From assembly GCA_963576565.1 (NCBI GenBank), contig OY755048.1, positions 9,649,984 to 9,713,983 of the forward strand: DNA of 64,000 bases, in the 5' to 3' direction. The notes under the pieces are model-generated. The model searched no databases. It had not been told where the DNA came from and saw nothing but the letters and a program-made list of their open reading frames with translations. Source of the stretch: Aspidapion aeneum (taxonomy: Eukaryota > Arthropoda > Insecta > Coleoptera > Brentidae). Below, in pieces: positions 43,801 through 54,996 of this stretch (position 1 is its first letter; the number at the start of each line of letters is the position of its first letter). Both the position numbers and the translations under genes were made by a program.

Positions 43801-45774
43801 AAACTGGCCAATGTTTCAAAACAAAACAGTTCGTTTAACAGAATGACAAGCACTATGAGCAAGGTAAATAGGTATGTACCTAAATACGAGCACTGGTTTA
43901 ATAAGAATAATTAAAAAATATATATATAAAATATAATTTTAAACAAAAACAGCTTGATAAACAAAGTTAAATTGTACTTCGTCTGGTTTGATAAAGGTAA
44001 AGCTTTAATTAATTGATACAACTAATTACCCGCAAAAGGTGGAAAAACGTTTTTTGGTGGAAATACTCACCTTACTACACTGTACTGGTTGCATTTTAAG
44101 GGGTTCACCCTTACTGGTATTTTTTTCTGCAGCAGTTTTCTTTCTTTAAAATACAGCACTATTTTTTCATATGTTTTTAATGGAATATTCTCCCGATGGA
44201 TTCTGCAGCGAGATGAGAGCTTTAGTGAGCTTCACCATAAATAATAATTAGCATGTCAGCATACTCCCGGATAGAATACATTTTGTCTTATGCAAAAATT
44301 TTAGTTAAATTGTGATCATCGTCCGCTCCCGGTTCGTCCACGCAAGCTCAATCTTCAGACCACCTTCAGAATGAGACGAGACAGTAAGGTGACACGCGAT
44401 TGCAGTCAAAAGTTTAAACATGTCGGCTAATCTACATAGGAATTTTCCTAAGCACAGGTGTGTAGACAAAGTTAAATCAAGTTTTCGTGTGGACCAAAAT
44501 GATGCCCTGATGCCCTTTATTTTTAAACTCGTTAACCTTCAAGTAAAACTTTTTTTTTGATTATTTTTTAAAACTTTTTGAGGGAATTTTTTTAGATCTA
44601 TTGAAAAATAGTCCTGCTGAAATTTTTTTAAGATAGCCTCCTTTATCAACCATTAAATAATTTACACCAATATTAAACATTGCAATAAGATAATTGTTAG
44701 GCATTGCAAGTCACAAGAAATGCAAAACATTAATTGCTTTGAAAGGACAATGAAAACCTCTTCATGCAAGAAAGTTTTTTTCTGAAAATAAGCCATTATT
44801 ATTTTCTTGGGACGAAACAAATGTATTTTATAATAAAACATAAAGATTGTTTGCCTTCAGTAAATGCAATATTCCAAAAAAATTTTATCTTCTTTTGAAA
44901 TGGAAATTGCTTTGATGCATAAGCAGTTTTTGGCGCCGCATAAAAAAATATGAAATATAAAGAAAATACTGGATAATTCAAAATAATTGCGAGGCAAGCA
45001 AAAATGTGGCAAAATTTAAATACTTCTCGAAGAAGATTTCGTTATGAAAAACAATTTGCAGAAAAATTAATTATATTTGCTGTTATTTTTTTCTGTGTGT
45101 ATAGATGCACGTATAGGGGCTTGCTTGGCTTGGACAGTAGTAGCAGAGGGATGTATGTTAGATATAAGTTTCGAGGAGAGTTTCCTTCTATTACACGTTA
45201 AAATCCAGGATAATCTCCTTTCGCAAGTACGAGTTACTCAATAATAGCAATAATTGAAGCGCCCGGGTATTATACCCACATGAATACATTCTGGCTTATG
45301 TAATGGTATTTACAGTGATTGAAAATATGTTCAGCGACCGTAGCTAAATTCGATACTCGAGCCCGAATTTTCAGCCGCATAATATTATTGTGCGCCTGAA
45401 AATTGAACATTTGCTAATAGGTATATACAACACAGTGTCTGGAATCACCGAGATTTGAGGAAGACTGTAAATTTTTGATGATTGCAATTGATTGGAAATT
45501 GCCTTCAATAGATACCACAGGTATCAGGGGCATGCCAAAGGGTGAGGCAATGCGGCAGTCTCCTCAGGTAACAACTCTGAAGGTGTTCAGAGGGCAATCA
45601 AATTCTAATTTATTCAAGGGTTCAGGCCCTTTCAGTCGCCTCTTACGACAGGCCTAGCTGCCTTGGTGCTATTCTTATCTCCACACCATACGGACCTTAT
45701 TTATTTTCGCTTAAATTTATTTGGGTCAAAAATTGGTGCCGGTAGACACGTACTGAGTACTGATTTTTGAGGAG
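43801..45774. other. Intergenic region without a supported gene
   Basis: AT-rich, no splice-supported coding frames. Near 45530-45690 is a repeat-like segment with CTTTCAGTCGCCTCTTACGA, a phrase seen at the ends of some dispersed elements; part of it resembles 830-900. Confidence 0.4.
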
Positions 45775-46700
45775 TATCTGAGGGCACGGCAGTGCCTCGC
45801 CAAGTTCGCGCGCCGTAACCATCTTTTCTGGAAACATTTCAGCCGATATTTGACCTACCTAAAACTCTACTTCGGAATGAGTTACGAATCTCAAACTTTG
45901 CACAGTCGTAGATCTCCAGAAGTTAACAACCCCTCCAAGTTTCATGGAATTCCATAAAGTAGTAAAGTAGTTACGAAATTTCAAAAAACGTCGAAATTGC
46001 CACTCACCACTCACTCATGTATAGATCATCAATATTCTACATTACTTCCAGACATGCTACAAAGCTGAAATTTGGCAGACTGATAGAAATTATGACCAAA
46101 CCTCTGGGAAAAATCAAAAAACCCCAAAATTTTAATTTACTCCCCTCCCCTATACATTTATAGTTATATAAAAGTAGCATCGCCCACTTCCAGAAATACT
46201 AGAGAGTTGAGCTTTGGCAGATTGATAGGAACTATGATAAAACTATAGGAAAAAATTAAAACACCCCAAAATTCTAATTTACTTCCCTCCCCTATAAATG
46301 TAAAGTTAAGTAAAAGTAACATTGCCTACTTCCAGAAACGCTAGAGAGCTGAACTTTTTAAGACTGAAAGACAATATGATAAAACTATATGAAAAAATTT
46401 AAAAACACCAACATTTTAATTTACTTCCCTCTCCTATAAATGTAAATTTATATAAAACTAACATTGACCACTTCCAGAAACGCTAGAGAGCTGAGCATTG
46501 GAATGCTAATAGAAATTATGATAAAACCATGGGAAAAAAATTAAAAAGTCCAATATTTTCATTATCTCTCCTCCCCTATACATATAAAGTTATGTAAAAG
46601 TAACATTGTGCACTTTCATAAACGCTAGAGAGCTGAACTTTGGAAGGCTAATAGGAACTACGATAAAACCATGGAAAAAAATTAAAAAACCTCAAAAATT
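45775..46700. repeat. Dispersed element with internal ~122-bp tandem units
   Basis: The head matches 34514-34700 (TATCTGAGGGCACGGCAGTGCC onwards). From about 46040 there are five or so tandem units with ACTTCCAGAAACGCTAGAGA, AACTATGATAAAACTAT and ACTTCCCTCCCCTATAAATG. An asymmetric head plus minisatellite body recalls Helitron-like non-autonomous elements; this is only a suggestion. Confidence 0.6.
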
Positions 46701-46793
46701 TAAGTAAGGCATTGCAAAAGTTTTGAACAATATTCCGCATATTTTACTACTTTAAAAATTAAGTATTATTCAATTCCTTTAAAAAAGAAGTGA

Positions 46794-47167
46794 AATCATA
46801 ACAAAAACATTTCATTTAAAAAAAGGCCAAGTACGCGAAAATGGCATTCCGTAAAAAGAATTGAGATAAAAGTAAAGCCAAGTTCTCCAATACAAATTTC
46901 AAAATGAAAGGTTCTTACTAGTTTGGAAATAATTTTCTAAACTTGGCTATTACGGCTGTAAATGACTCTTAGGCACAGTGCTAAATTGAACATAAAGAAG
47001 TTTGGCTGTAATAGCAAAGTTTAAAAAAATATTTCCAAACTAGTAAGAACCTTTTATTTTGAAATTTGTATTGGAGAACTTGGCTTTACTTTTATCTCAA
47101 TTCTTTTTACGGAATGCCATTTTCGCGTACTTGGCCTTTTTTTACATGAAATGTTTTTGTTACGATT
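46794..47167. mobile_element. Long-inverted-repeat MITE, full copy
   Basis: Arms of about 155 bp start AATCATAACAAAAACATTTC and, on the other side, AATCGTAACAAAAACATTTC. Inner matches include TTGAGATAAAAGTAAAGCC and CTTACTAGTTTGGAAAT. The centre has TGACTCTTAGGCACAGTGC. Partial copies at 13061-13180 and 34712-34902 confirm a mobile family. Confidence 0.85.
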
Positions 47168-48852
47168 AAATTTTTACAATCAATTTGTGAAAACTAAGTT
47201 ACCCGCTGCCGTCGTTTACAATGTTATTTTTTTTTTAATTGTAACTGACAATCTTTGAAGCTAAGAGAAAATTTGTTGAAAATATAATTTTCAATCTAAA
47301 TTTAAAATCAGCGTGTGGGTTGCTTCTCTGCTTTGAAAATCGATGTCTAGGCAAAAAGGGGCTTGCAGACACGCGAACATTTCTTGAGATTAGTACGTGC
47401 ATACGAATCTCTGTGTATGAGCACACTGTCTCACACGTCGTGTGAGCGCCCTGCTTGCTATCGCAATTCTCAAAGCTCGTATACTTGCCAAGTACGCAAA
47501 TAATTGTGTATTTGCCAAGTACACCCCACTCACACAACATGGCAAGTATACGCAAGTAACAATTATTCGCCAGGTACACGAGTCGTTTGATCCCAGCTTA
47601 AGATTTAACGAACATTGAGCCGCGCAAGAAGCCAAACTAGTATGTGGTTCACATACTAGTTTGGACGAGGCCACGAGCTCACTCGTAAACAATTCGACGA
47701 ATCCTAGCCATTTGACGAACGTTTCGCGAACGAAAACGAACTTGTTCATAGGTTTAGATGGCAAATAATAACACGGGAAACAGACATTTGAATCTTGAAG
47801 AAAAAAAACTGAGAGCATTTATGGGAACAGCACAGACGTTCCGTTTAATGTTCTGCTCATAGACATCAAAAAATCCCATTCGCGGTTTCGTTCGCCGTTC
47901 GACTCGTTACGCCACTCATTGATGATCGAACTGTTTAGGTCTGTCCGAAGCTTCAAATTTAATTCTGACAAAAAAATTAAATGCAACTGATGATAACGGT
48001 AGAAAGAATTTATTCGTTACACACATTGGACAGAATTAATTTTAGAGGAGAGAAATGATAAGATATAAACAAGGCTAAAAGCCTAAGATGTGATAAAGTG
48101 AATCTTTTCCTGTTAACTCTGGAAAATCTCGCAAATCTGGAAAGGCTCCCCGGAGGCCAATATAATATAACACGTTCAGCAAAGCCTATATAAGGATTCT
48201 TTTCGTCATGGTTAAGCGGAAATGGAGTAAAATTGGGGTATCAAATTGGTCGTTTATTACAGACAAATGTCAGATTTACCTACTGAATGAGATTTTTAAA
48301 AAAGATAATACATAGTATAATATTTCAAAGAAAATGAAGAAAAACAAGGAATAAAATAGGACAAAAAAAATTGGTACCTGAAAAAACTAGATCAAAGAGC
48401 AACATAGGGCCTTCCAGCCAAAATTAAATCTCCCTAATTTAATACCTCTTTTTAGAGCCGAACCTTCAGTTTAATCCCATACCTTGTCATGCCTGCACGT
48501 CCTCCTAATAGAGGTGAGGATATCCGGGCACTTCAGGAACTTACGGTCTTTCAATTCCGAGTTCTCGACTTCGAACACTCTTTTGTATGCTTCCCACTAT
48601 GTAAGAAAACAAAAAACTATTTTCTCTTCGTCTCCATACCTGAAGCCTGTCCTTTTTTATAAATATTCAAATGTACGTGGAAAAAACAGTCTCTTCTGAG
48701 CACTCCAAGCAAGAATCATGTATCAAAGAAAGAGAAGATGTACATTTCTTTTTTTCCTTTTCGTTAAGCTAAAGCTGCTGAAAGTCTCCTTTGCCGGTCT
48801 ACAGCCAATAGTTCGAACGTTTTATGTAGCTCCTTGAATGCCCACTCATTAA
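47168..48852. other. Intergenic region, no supported gene; contains LINE-like relic and a hairpin
   Basis: Minus-strand frames at 47235-47818 repeat TATTTGCCAAGTAC-like words and have low-complexity character. A perfect hairpin CCAAACTAGTATGTG-GTT-CACATACTAGTTTGG lies at 47632-47664. From 48480 to 48850 the minus strand looks like decayed LINE sequence continuing the RNase H relic at 50123-50340 (frame giving NEWAFKELHKTFELLAVDRQ). Confidence 0.4.
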
Positions 48853-50122
48853 CAGAGTTGTCAGGTTCTTCAAGTACAGTACTTGAAATTGTACTTCAAG
48901 TACTTACAAGTACTTCAATTAATGTACTTCAAGTACATCTACAATCCGGTAATTGTACTTGGTACCTGAATTATTTTTAACCATGTACTTGGAAATTTAC
49001 TTGATTTTGTCAAGTAAAGTACTTCATGCCATCGAATTAAGAGTGTCGGTAGTGCAGGTAGGTATATTGCACTTGCAGCTCGATTTTTGGGGATCCACCT
49101 ACTCACCTTGCAACATACGGAATTTCTACGTTGATGGAGGTTGGTTTAAAGAACCCGAAAATGTATTTAGTCCTACTAGATACAACTCAAAAAATTCCGT
49201 GGATATTTACGTTTGTTATGCTTATTTATTTAGTTTGATTTAAACAAGTTTTAAGCAGTTTTGTGGGCTATTATAAAAATAGTACTTTCTATAAGTGATT
49301 TATTGACGGAAAGAACAGTGCCCCAAATGCACCACCAAAAAAGAAATAGGGTACGTGCATCCCGGTTTGACGAGATTTTTTTGTAGGTCTCATTACAATG
49401 TCAAATATATTTGGATTTACTCAAATGTGATCTAACCGCGTATACAATTTGAGACAGAAAAACTTAATATATTTAAAAAAAAATCTTTTGGGGTAGGTCC
49501 CATTTACCCGAGAGTGGTATTTGTTACACCCCTATTGCAAAACTATAAAACGTTAAAAACATTTTGATGCGACTGTGTGAATTTTGCAGCTTTTTGTTTA
49601 ATAAAATTATCTCTTTATATTACCTTTCTATGGCATTTGTATGTAAAATGATGAGTTCAGAAAAAATAAATAAATGCAATTTAGGTATATAAGTAATACA
49701 TATATTTACATACAATAATATTCCAAAAAATAAAACCTTTAAGGTTGAAAATTTTGTAAACATTTATGATATGTTTTACATTTTGGCATTTTTTTACATT
49801 TTTGACGATTTTTGACATTTTTTGAAATATTTTTAAATTTTTTGAAATTTTTTAACATTTTTGAAATTTTTTTAATTATTTTTGACATTTTTCTAATTTT
49901 TTGACATATTAAAAGTACTTAAAGTACTTTTGTTGTATTTCAAGTACTTCTATTTACTTCAAGTACAAGACTTTGAGAAAATCAAGTATTTTTATAATGG
50001 ACTTGGTACTTGAAGTACATTTTAAAAAAATATGTACTTAGTACTTCAAGTACTTTTACAAATCTTAATGTACTTGGTACTTGTACTTGTAGTACATTCA
50101 TAATGTACCTGTGACAGCTCTG
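48853..50122. mobile_element. hAT-type element with AAGTACTT subterminal repeats, 1.27 kb
   Basis: Ends CAGAGTTGTCA and TGACAGCTCTG are inverted with one mismatch. Perfect 8-bp duplications CTCATTAA lie at 48845-48852 and 50123-50130. Both subterminal regions are dense in AAGTACTT/AAGTAC (48870-49030 and 49910-50100). The interior has a 96-codon open frame without recognisable transposase motifs and a stretch of repeated TTTTTGACATTTTT. It is inserted in an RNase H-like LINE relic. Confidence 0.9.
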
Positions 50123-50345
50123 CTCATTAATGTCCGATCTTGTTTACTCTCCTATCAGCCCCAGACAGTGCCGAAACTTTTGCCAATTTATCGGCCTTTT
50201 TGTTCCCAGGGATCTTCATCTGGCTCAGAAAACACAGGAGCTTGACGTCCTTTGCATCGTCCAGTCCTTGGAGTGCTTTAGAGCCTTCAAGATGGCTTAG
50301 AGCGCTTACCCTACATACCAAAATCGATCGGACGTCAAAAAGCTA
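50123..50345 (-). pseudogene. RNase H-domain relic of a LINE
   Basis: The minus-strand frame reads LSHLEGSKALQGLDDAKDVK, LLCFLSQMKIPGNKKADKLA. The PGNKKADKLA motif corresponds to the P/K-GNE-x-AD-x-LA block near the end of RNase H domains in Jockey/R1/I-type LINEs. Only this end of the domain survives. The hAT element at 48853-50122 separates it from its continuation. Confidence 0.6.
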
Positions 50346-51486
50346 ATTAGGTAAATACGATTCGTTTTCGAAATCGTAACACTCGTGTTAGCTACCAACC
50401 AAAACTAACAGCATCCAATTTTGACGGTAATTGAAAATAAAACGCGTCGGGCGTGACACACAGTGACGTGTCAGTTCATTTACCAAACACGCTTCACGAA
50501 GCACAAGCGGATCACACGCCAACAATAAGGGTCCCAGTTAGGAATTCCCTCGGGACCCCGCCACTGTGACCGCCGCTGTGATTTGACTTGACCAAGTAAA
50601 GCATTACCTGCTATCCAAATAAGGACCGCATTGATATTGATTTGTAATCCCTATATTTTTTATACTGAGACTTTCACACCAGTATTTACTAGACCTTAAG
50701 ACTTGGCATTGTAGACCGGGTTTAAGTGTATTTTTTTAATACTTTGGTTCACCGTAATGTACAATATGATAGTAAGCATTTCTCAGTGAGTTTCATCTCA
50801 TATAAATTCAAATTAACTTTAGAAATAAAGAAAAACCACATAAAAATTTTGTAACGAAATGTCATTTTTTGGAAATTTAGTCCGTGCAGTCGTAGGATTC
50901 CCGTTAAAAATAGTCTCAAATTGTATTACCACCCCTGAGGGGTGGTTTAAAGTTCGAAAAACAAAAGAAGTAGTCCATGATTGATAAAAAACTTATATAC
51001 AAAAATATTCAAAGCTAAATAATGCATAAATAACTTAAAACTATATCTGTAGATGCATTACCGTATTAAATACGTATCAATATTTAAATACTGTAAAAAG
51101 CACAAGATATATTAGAATACCTTTTCAATTACACATTCACCAAAACAATCGACCATCGGTTTAATCGTCGCTAACTTGTCTAAAAAATTAACATGTAAAA
51201 TATAGCGGACAACTGACACTGACTTACACCGTTTTTATTCGACATTTCCTAGTGACTTATTTATTTATAACCTTTGTGTGGAAATAATGTCTTTGTTACA
51301 ACGAAAAAAGATGACCCATATCGCAAGGTATTTATGAACAATTCATAGAAATATTAAAAACTATTGCATTCACGGGAAAAATAAGTTAAACCTTCAACCA
51401 AAATGTAGACTTTTAAACCTAGGATTTTTAGAAGCAGAAGCAAAACATGCCGAACGTGAAAGGAATTTTTTGAGGTTTGGTCATTA
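50346..51486. other. Intergenic region without genes
   Basis: AT-rich; nothing coding recognised. ACCCCTGAGGGGT near 50931 is a short palindrome. Confidence 0.4.
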
Positions 51487-51788
51487 CGGGCTGGTCCTCA
51501 GAACAAGGTTGTGGTAATCGTATACATCGATGTTACAGTCTCTCTTTATCTGTCTCCGCAGTAATGTTAGATTTTTGCCTCAGACCCGAGGCTACCCTAG
51601 CTGATACCGCAAATTGGCAGTTGGTTTTCTAAAGTGGGTATCCACATTTGATTTTTCCTTTTCAGATTTTATCACGTTCATTTCATCGCCTTTCCATTCA
51701 TTTTGGTTGTGCCGTACTTAAGGATGTCTCAGGAGACTGTAACATCGATGTATACGGCTACCACTACCTTGTTCTGAGGACCAGCCCG
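51487..51788. mobile_element. 302-bp MITE with TA flanks
   Basis: Inverted arms of about 55 bp: CGGGCTGGTCCTCAGAACAA, ACATCGATGTTACAGTCTC on the left and their complements on the right. TA lies on both sides, as for Tc1/mariner insertion. No coding frame. Confidence 0.8.
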
Positions 51789-51829
51789 TAAATTATCTTA
51801 TTTAAAACATACCGATCTATTAGCTCACA

Positions 51830-51990
51830 CATATACTATACTATAGTAGTGTGAGCTATGGTGATCCTAATTTTTTCGAGAAAAAAAAAGTTGCTCCGAT
51901 TTCAAAATTTTTTATATATCTTTGCGTTTCAGATGATTTTGAAACTTTTTTGTTGCGCCGTCTGTCTGTCTGTCTGTCTGTCTGTCTGTA

Positions 51991-52025
<35 letters not shown>

Positions 52026-52613
52026 GTGTCTGTATGTCTGTCTGTAACGACCAACGCGCATAACTCAAAAACCGCTTGCCCGATTTTAATGAAATTTGGT
52101 ACCCAGGCTGGGTTTTGGGTCGAGATGGTCCCATTTAAAAATGAACAAAATCCACCGAACACAAGCCAAATAAAAGGGTGGGGGTAGATTTCAAAAATTA
52201 GAGTTTATGAAAAAATATGGCGTGTGTGATATCAAACGAAAGGTAATTGAGTCTGGAGTTAAACAAAATACATTTCAGTTTATTTAAAAAAAAGGGGGGG
52301 GGGGGTAAATTTCAAAAATTAGTGTTTAAGTGGAAATATGGCGTGTGTGATATCAAACGAAAGGTAATTGAGTCTGGAGTTAAACAAAATACATTTTAGT
52401 TTAAAAAAAAAGGGTGGGGGTAGATTTGAAAAATTAGAGTATAAGTCAAAACATGGCTTGTGTGGTATCAAACGAAAGGTAATTGAGTCTGGAGTTCAAT
52501 AAAACATACTTCAGTTTTTAGTTATATTAGCTTTCACGTAGATACACTATAACTATAGTACCCAGTGTGAGCTTAGGTGCTCATAGATTGGCAGAGTATT
52601 TTTTCATTATATT
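51830..52613. mobile_element. GCTCACAC element with TCTG microsatellite, copy 2
   Basis: Near-complete reverse-orientation copy of 24609-25386, with palindromic ends, microsatellite at 51961-52045 and three ~115-bp tandem units (TATCAAACGAAAGGTAATTG). Presence of the same three units and both ends in two places defines the element. Confidence 0.85.
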
Positions 52614-53696
52614 CATACCATAGGCATACAATACAAGGTATTATTGAATTAAAATGCTAATATTAAAGGAAGTAATTCTTGGGACAAAAAAAAACCTTAT
52701 ATGAACATATGTCCCAAACGCCTTAACTTTTGAGGAACAAAGTGTTTAATATTTTTAAAAAATCTCCTCTCGAGATACAGCTTGTTTTCACTTAAGAGAG
52801 GCCTTTTTGGGTATTATTTTTATGGAATTAGGAAAATTCCTCGAACATATAAATTTTGTTTGTGAGGGGGATACTTTATGACTTACTCGAAATTTTTGTA
52901 GTTACCCCTTCTAGAGGGGCAAAACTCACAACTATATTTTGGATACGAAAAGTCGATCGAGTGACACCTTGTTTTGAAGGTCTGGTAAATATGTATCTGT
53001 AAATGTAAAATTTTTCTGATTTAATATTTATTGTATCATTCCATATTGAATTTAAAAATTTGAAGACAAATATCTTAAAACCTAATCAATAGTTTTTATA
53101 AATTTTACACTGTTATATTCAAGAGACCTTTAAAAAAGTCTGTGTTAAGTTTTCGTTCACAGAAAAAACAAAATTGTTAAATTTACATTTTTGATAATGT
53201 GAAATTTTATATATCTAAATTAAATAAATTTTGATCAATGTAACAAATTTGATATTGTTAATATAACGCATTAGTTTTGTTAATTTTCATGTTTATAAAT
53301 TAATATATATGGATTTATAATTTATATATTTAAAATAAAAATACCATTCCATTAGAAATGGCTTACGTTGGTATATATTATCTATTATAACCATATAGGC
53401 ATAGATGGCGCCACACTAATACATTTGACACTTCGCTTCACTTTACCTGTTCCAGATATACGGAATTATGTTTGCTTAAGGGCAAAACTGCTTGGTATTT
53501 TCAAATAACACTGAAAGCAGTTGCTGCTTTTTTCAAATAGTAGCTTTGCAGGACTTTTCTCTAGAAATTTGTCTCGGAAAAAAATTAACGACCAATAAAA
53601 TTAAAAATAACATAATTTTAAAAATACAGCTTAGTAATTTTAACAATATCCTTAGGTTAGTCGAATCAGCCCGACAGGATTATAAAATCTTTTAAC
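52614..53696. other. Intergenic region without genes
   Basis: AT-rich, no coding or repeat structure that can be defined. The last 8 bases are the left target duplication of the next element. Confidence 0.4.
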
Positions 53697-53875
53697 ATGG
53701 GCGCACCAAGGGGGGGCCCGGGCCCCCCCAAGCCCAAGATTTTTTTAGATATTTTCCACATATTTTATGAATAAAAAGATAAAATAGTATAAAATACGAC
53801 ATGATGAGGTCTCGCCCCCCCCCCCCCCAAGAGGCCTCGGGCCCTCTCCAAGACATATTCCTAGGTGCGCCACTG
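53697..53875. mobile_element. hAT-like CAGTGGCGCACC MITE, copy 2
   Basis: Reverse-orientation copy of 24378-24543. Ends ATGGGCGCACC and GGTGCGCCACTG, with perfect 8-bp duplications CTTTTAAC at 53689-53696 and 53876-53883. Internal G and C tracts allow folding. Confidence 0.9.
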
Positions 53876-54391
53876 CTTTTAACAACATTTATCAAGCTGT
53901 TGTTAATGTTACGATGTTGCCAACTTTAGCAACCATTCGTCTGTGTATATAGGTATAACCATATTATTTGTTTAAGTTAACCAATTTTTTTTAACTTAAC
54001 GATTTATTATTTATTTTTGTGTGGAAATACCCTGTATTTTTGTAAAATTTGGTACATATTTCATTACGAGCCATTTTCGAATTTCTACCATTTTTATTTT
54101 ATTTTGACCAGTGGCGCTCATAACGGTATTTTAAGTAAATTATTTATTCTTGTAAAAAATCTAGCAAGATGCAAATGAATGAATTGTTTTTTTTTAAATA
54201 AAAACTTCAAACGAAAAAAAGTCAAGAGGAAGCATCTGCTTAGCAAACAATGGAACTTTCAAGTATAATTAAAATTAAAATAATTTATTACTATTTTCGC
54301 ACGAACACCACTGGTCGAAACAAAAACATATTTTAATAAAAATTGGGCACCTAGCAATAAAAACTTTTTTCTAAAAATCTTTAACACCCTC

Positions 54392-54578
54392 TAAGGGCGG
54401 ATCTAGATCAAAATCTAGCGGGGGTAATGGTCGACGGAAACATTATTTGTGTACTTATTTTTTTTCTAGGGGAGGTAATTATCTGGTTAGCCATTTATTT
54501 ATTAACTGAGTAAGTGCATATATTTTTTTCTAATAAGGGGAGTAATTAACACGTCGCCCCGTTTCAAATCCGCGCTTG
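54392..54578. mobile_element. 185-bp hAT-like MITE family, copy 3
   Basis: Ends TAAGGGCGGATCTAG and CAAATCCGCGCTTG. Flanks ACACCCTC and ACACCCTG match at 7 of 8. Shares GGGGTAAT, TTTTTTTCTAGGGG and GGTAATTAT with the pair at 22700 and 23006. Confidence 0.8.
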
Positions 54579-54996
54579 ACACCCTGTATACCAAAAGTTA
54601 AGACATTTCCGACGGCGCCATACGGAAATATCGAAAAAAAAATGTCGAACCTTAATTTGGTCGAAAATAGAGTAGATGAAAATATTTGAAACGTAGTTTT
54701 GTTGATCCGCAAAAAAGAGAAATTCAACGAAACGTATTTTTGTCCATCCGTAAAATTTTCGAAAATAATATAGTCGAAAATAACGATTTGGCATTTTGTC
54801 GATCCATAAAAATGTCGAAAATAATATAAGTAGGTAGTTGAAAAATGCGCGATACGCAATGAAGAAGAGACGCAAATCTACTCTCGACAGTATTCCTCGC
54901 AAATCAACACACTACCTACCGTAACCTACTATACGGGCAGAAACGAGTATAATATATTAGTTTATGGTACGGGTTACTTGATGTTCTTAATTTTGC

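Noticed and set aside
47235..47818. Minus-strand frames of 114 and 142 aa
   Set aside because: Overlapping frames in repeat-like sequence (TTTGCCAAGTAC words) without recognised motifs; kept as intergenic.
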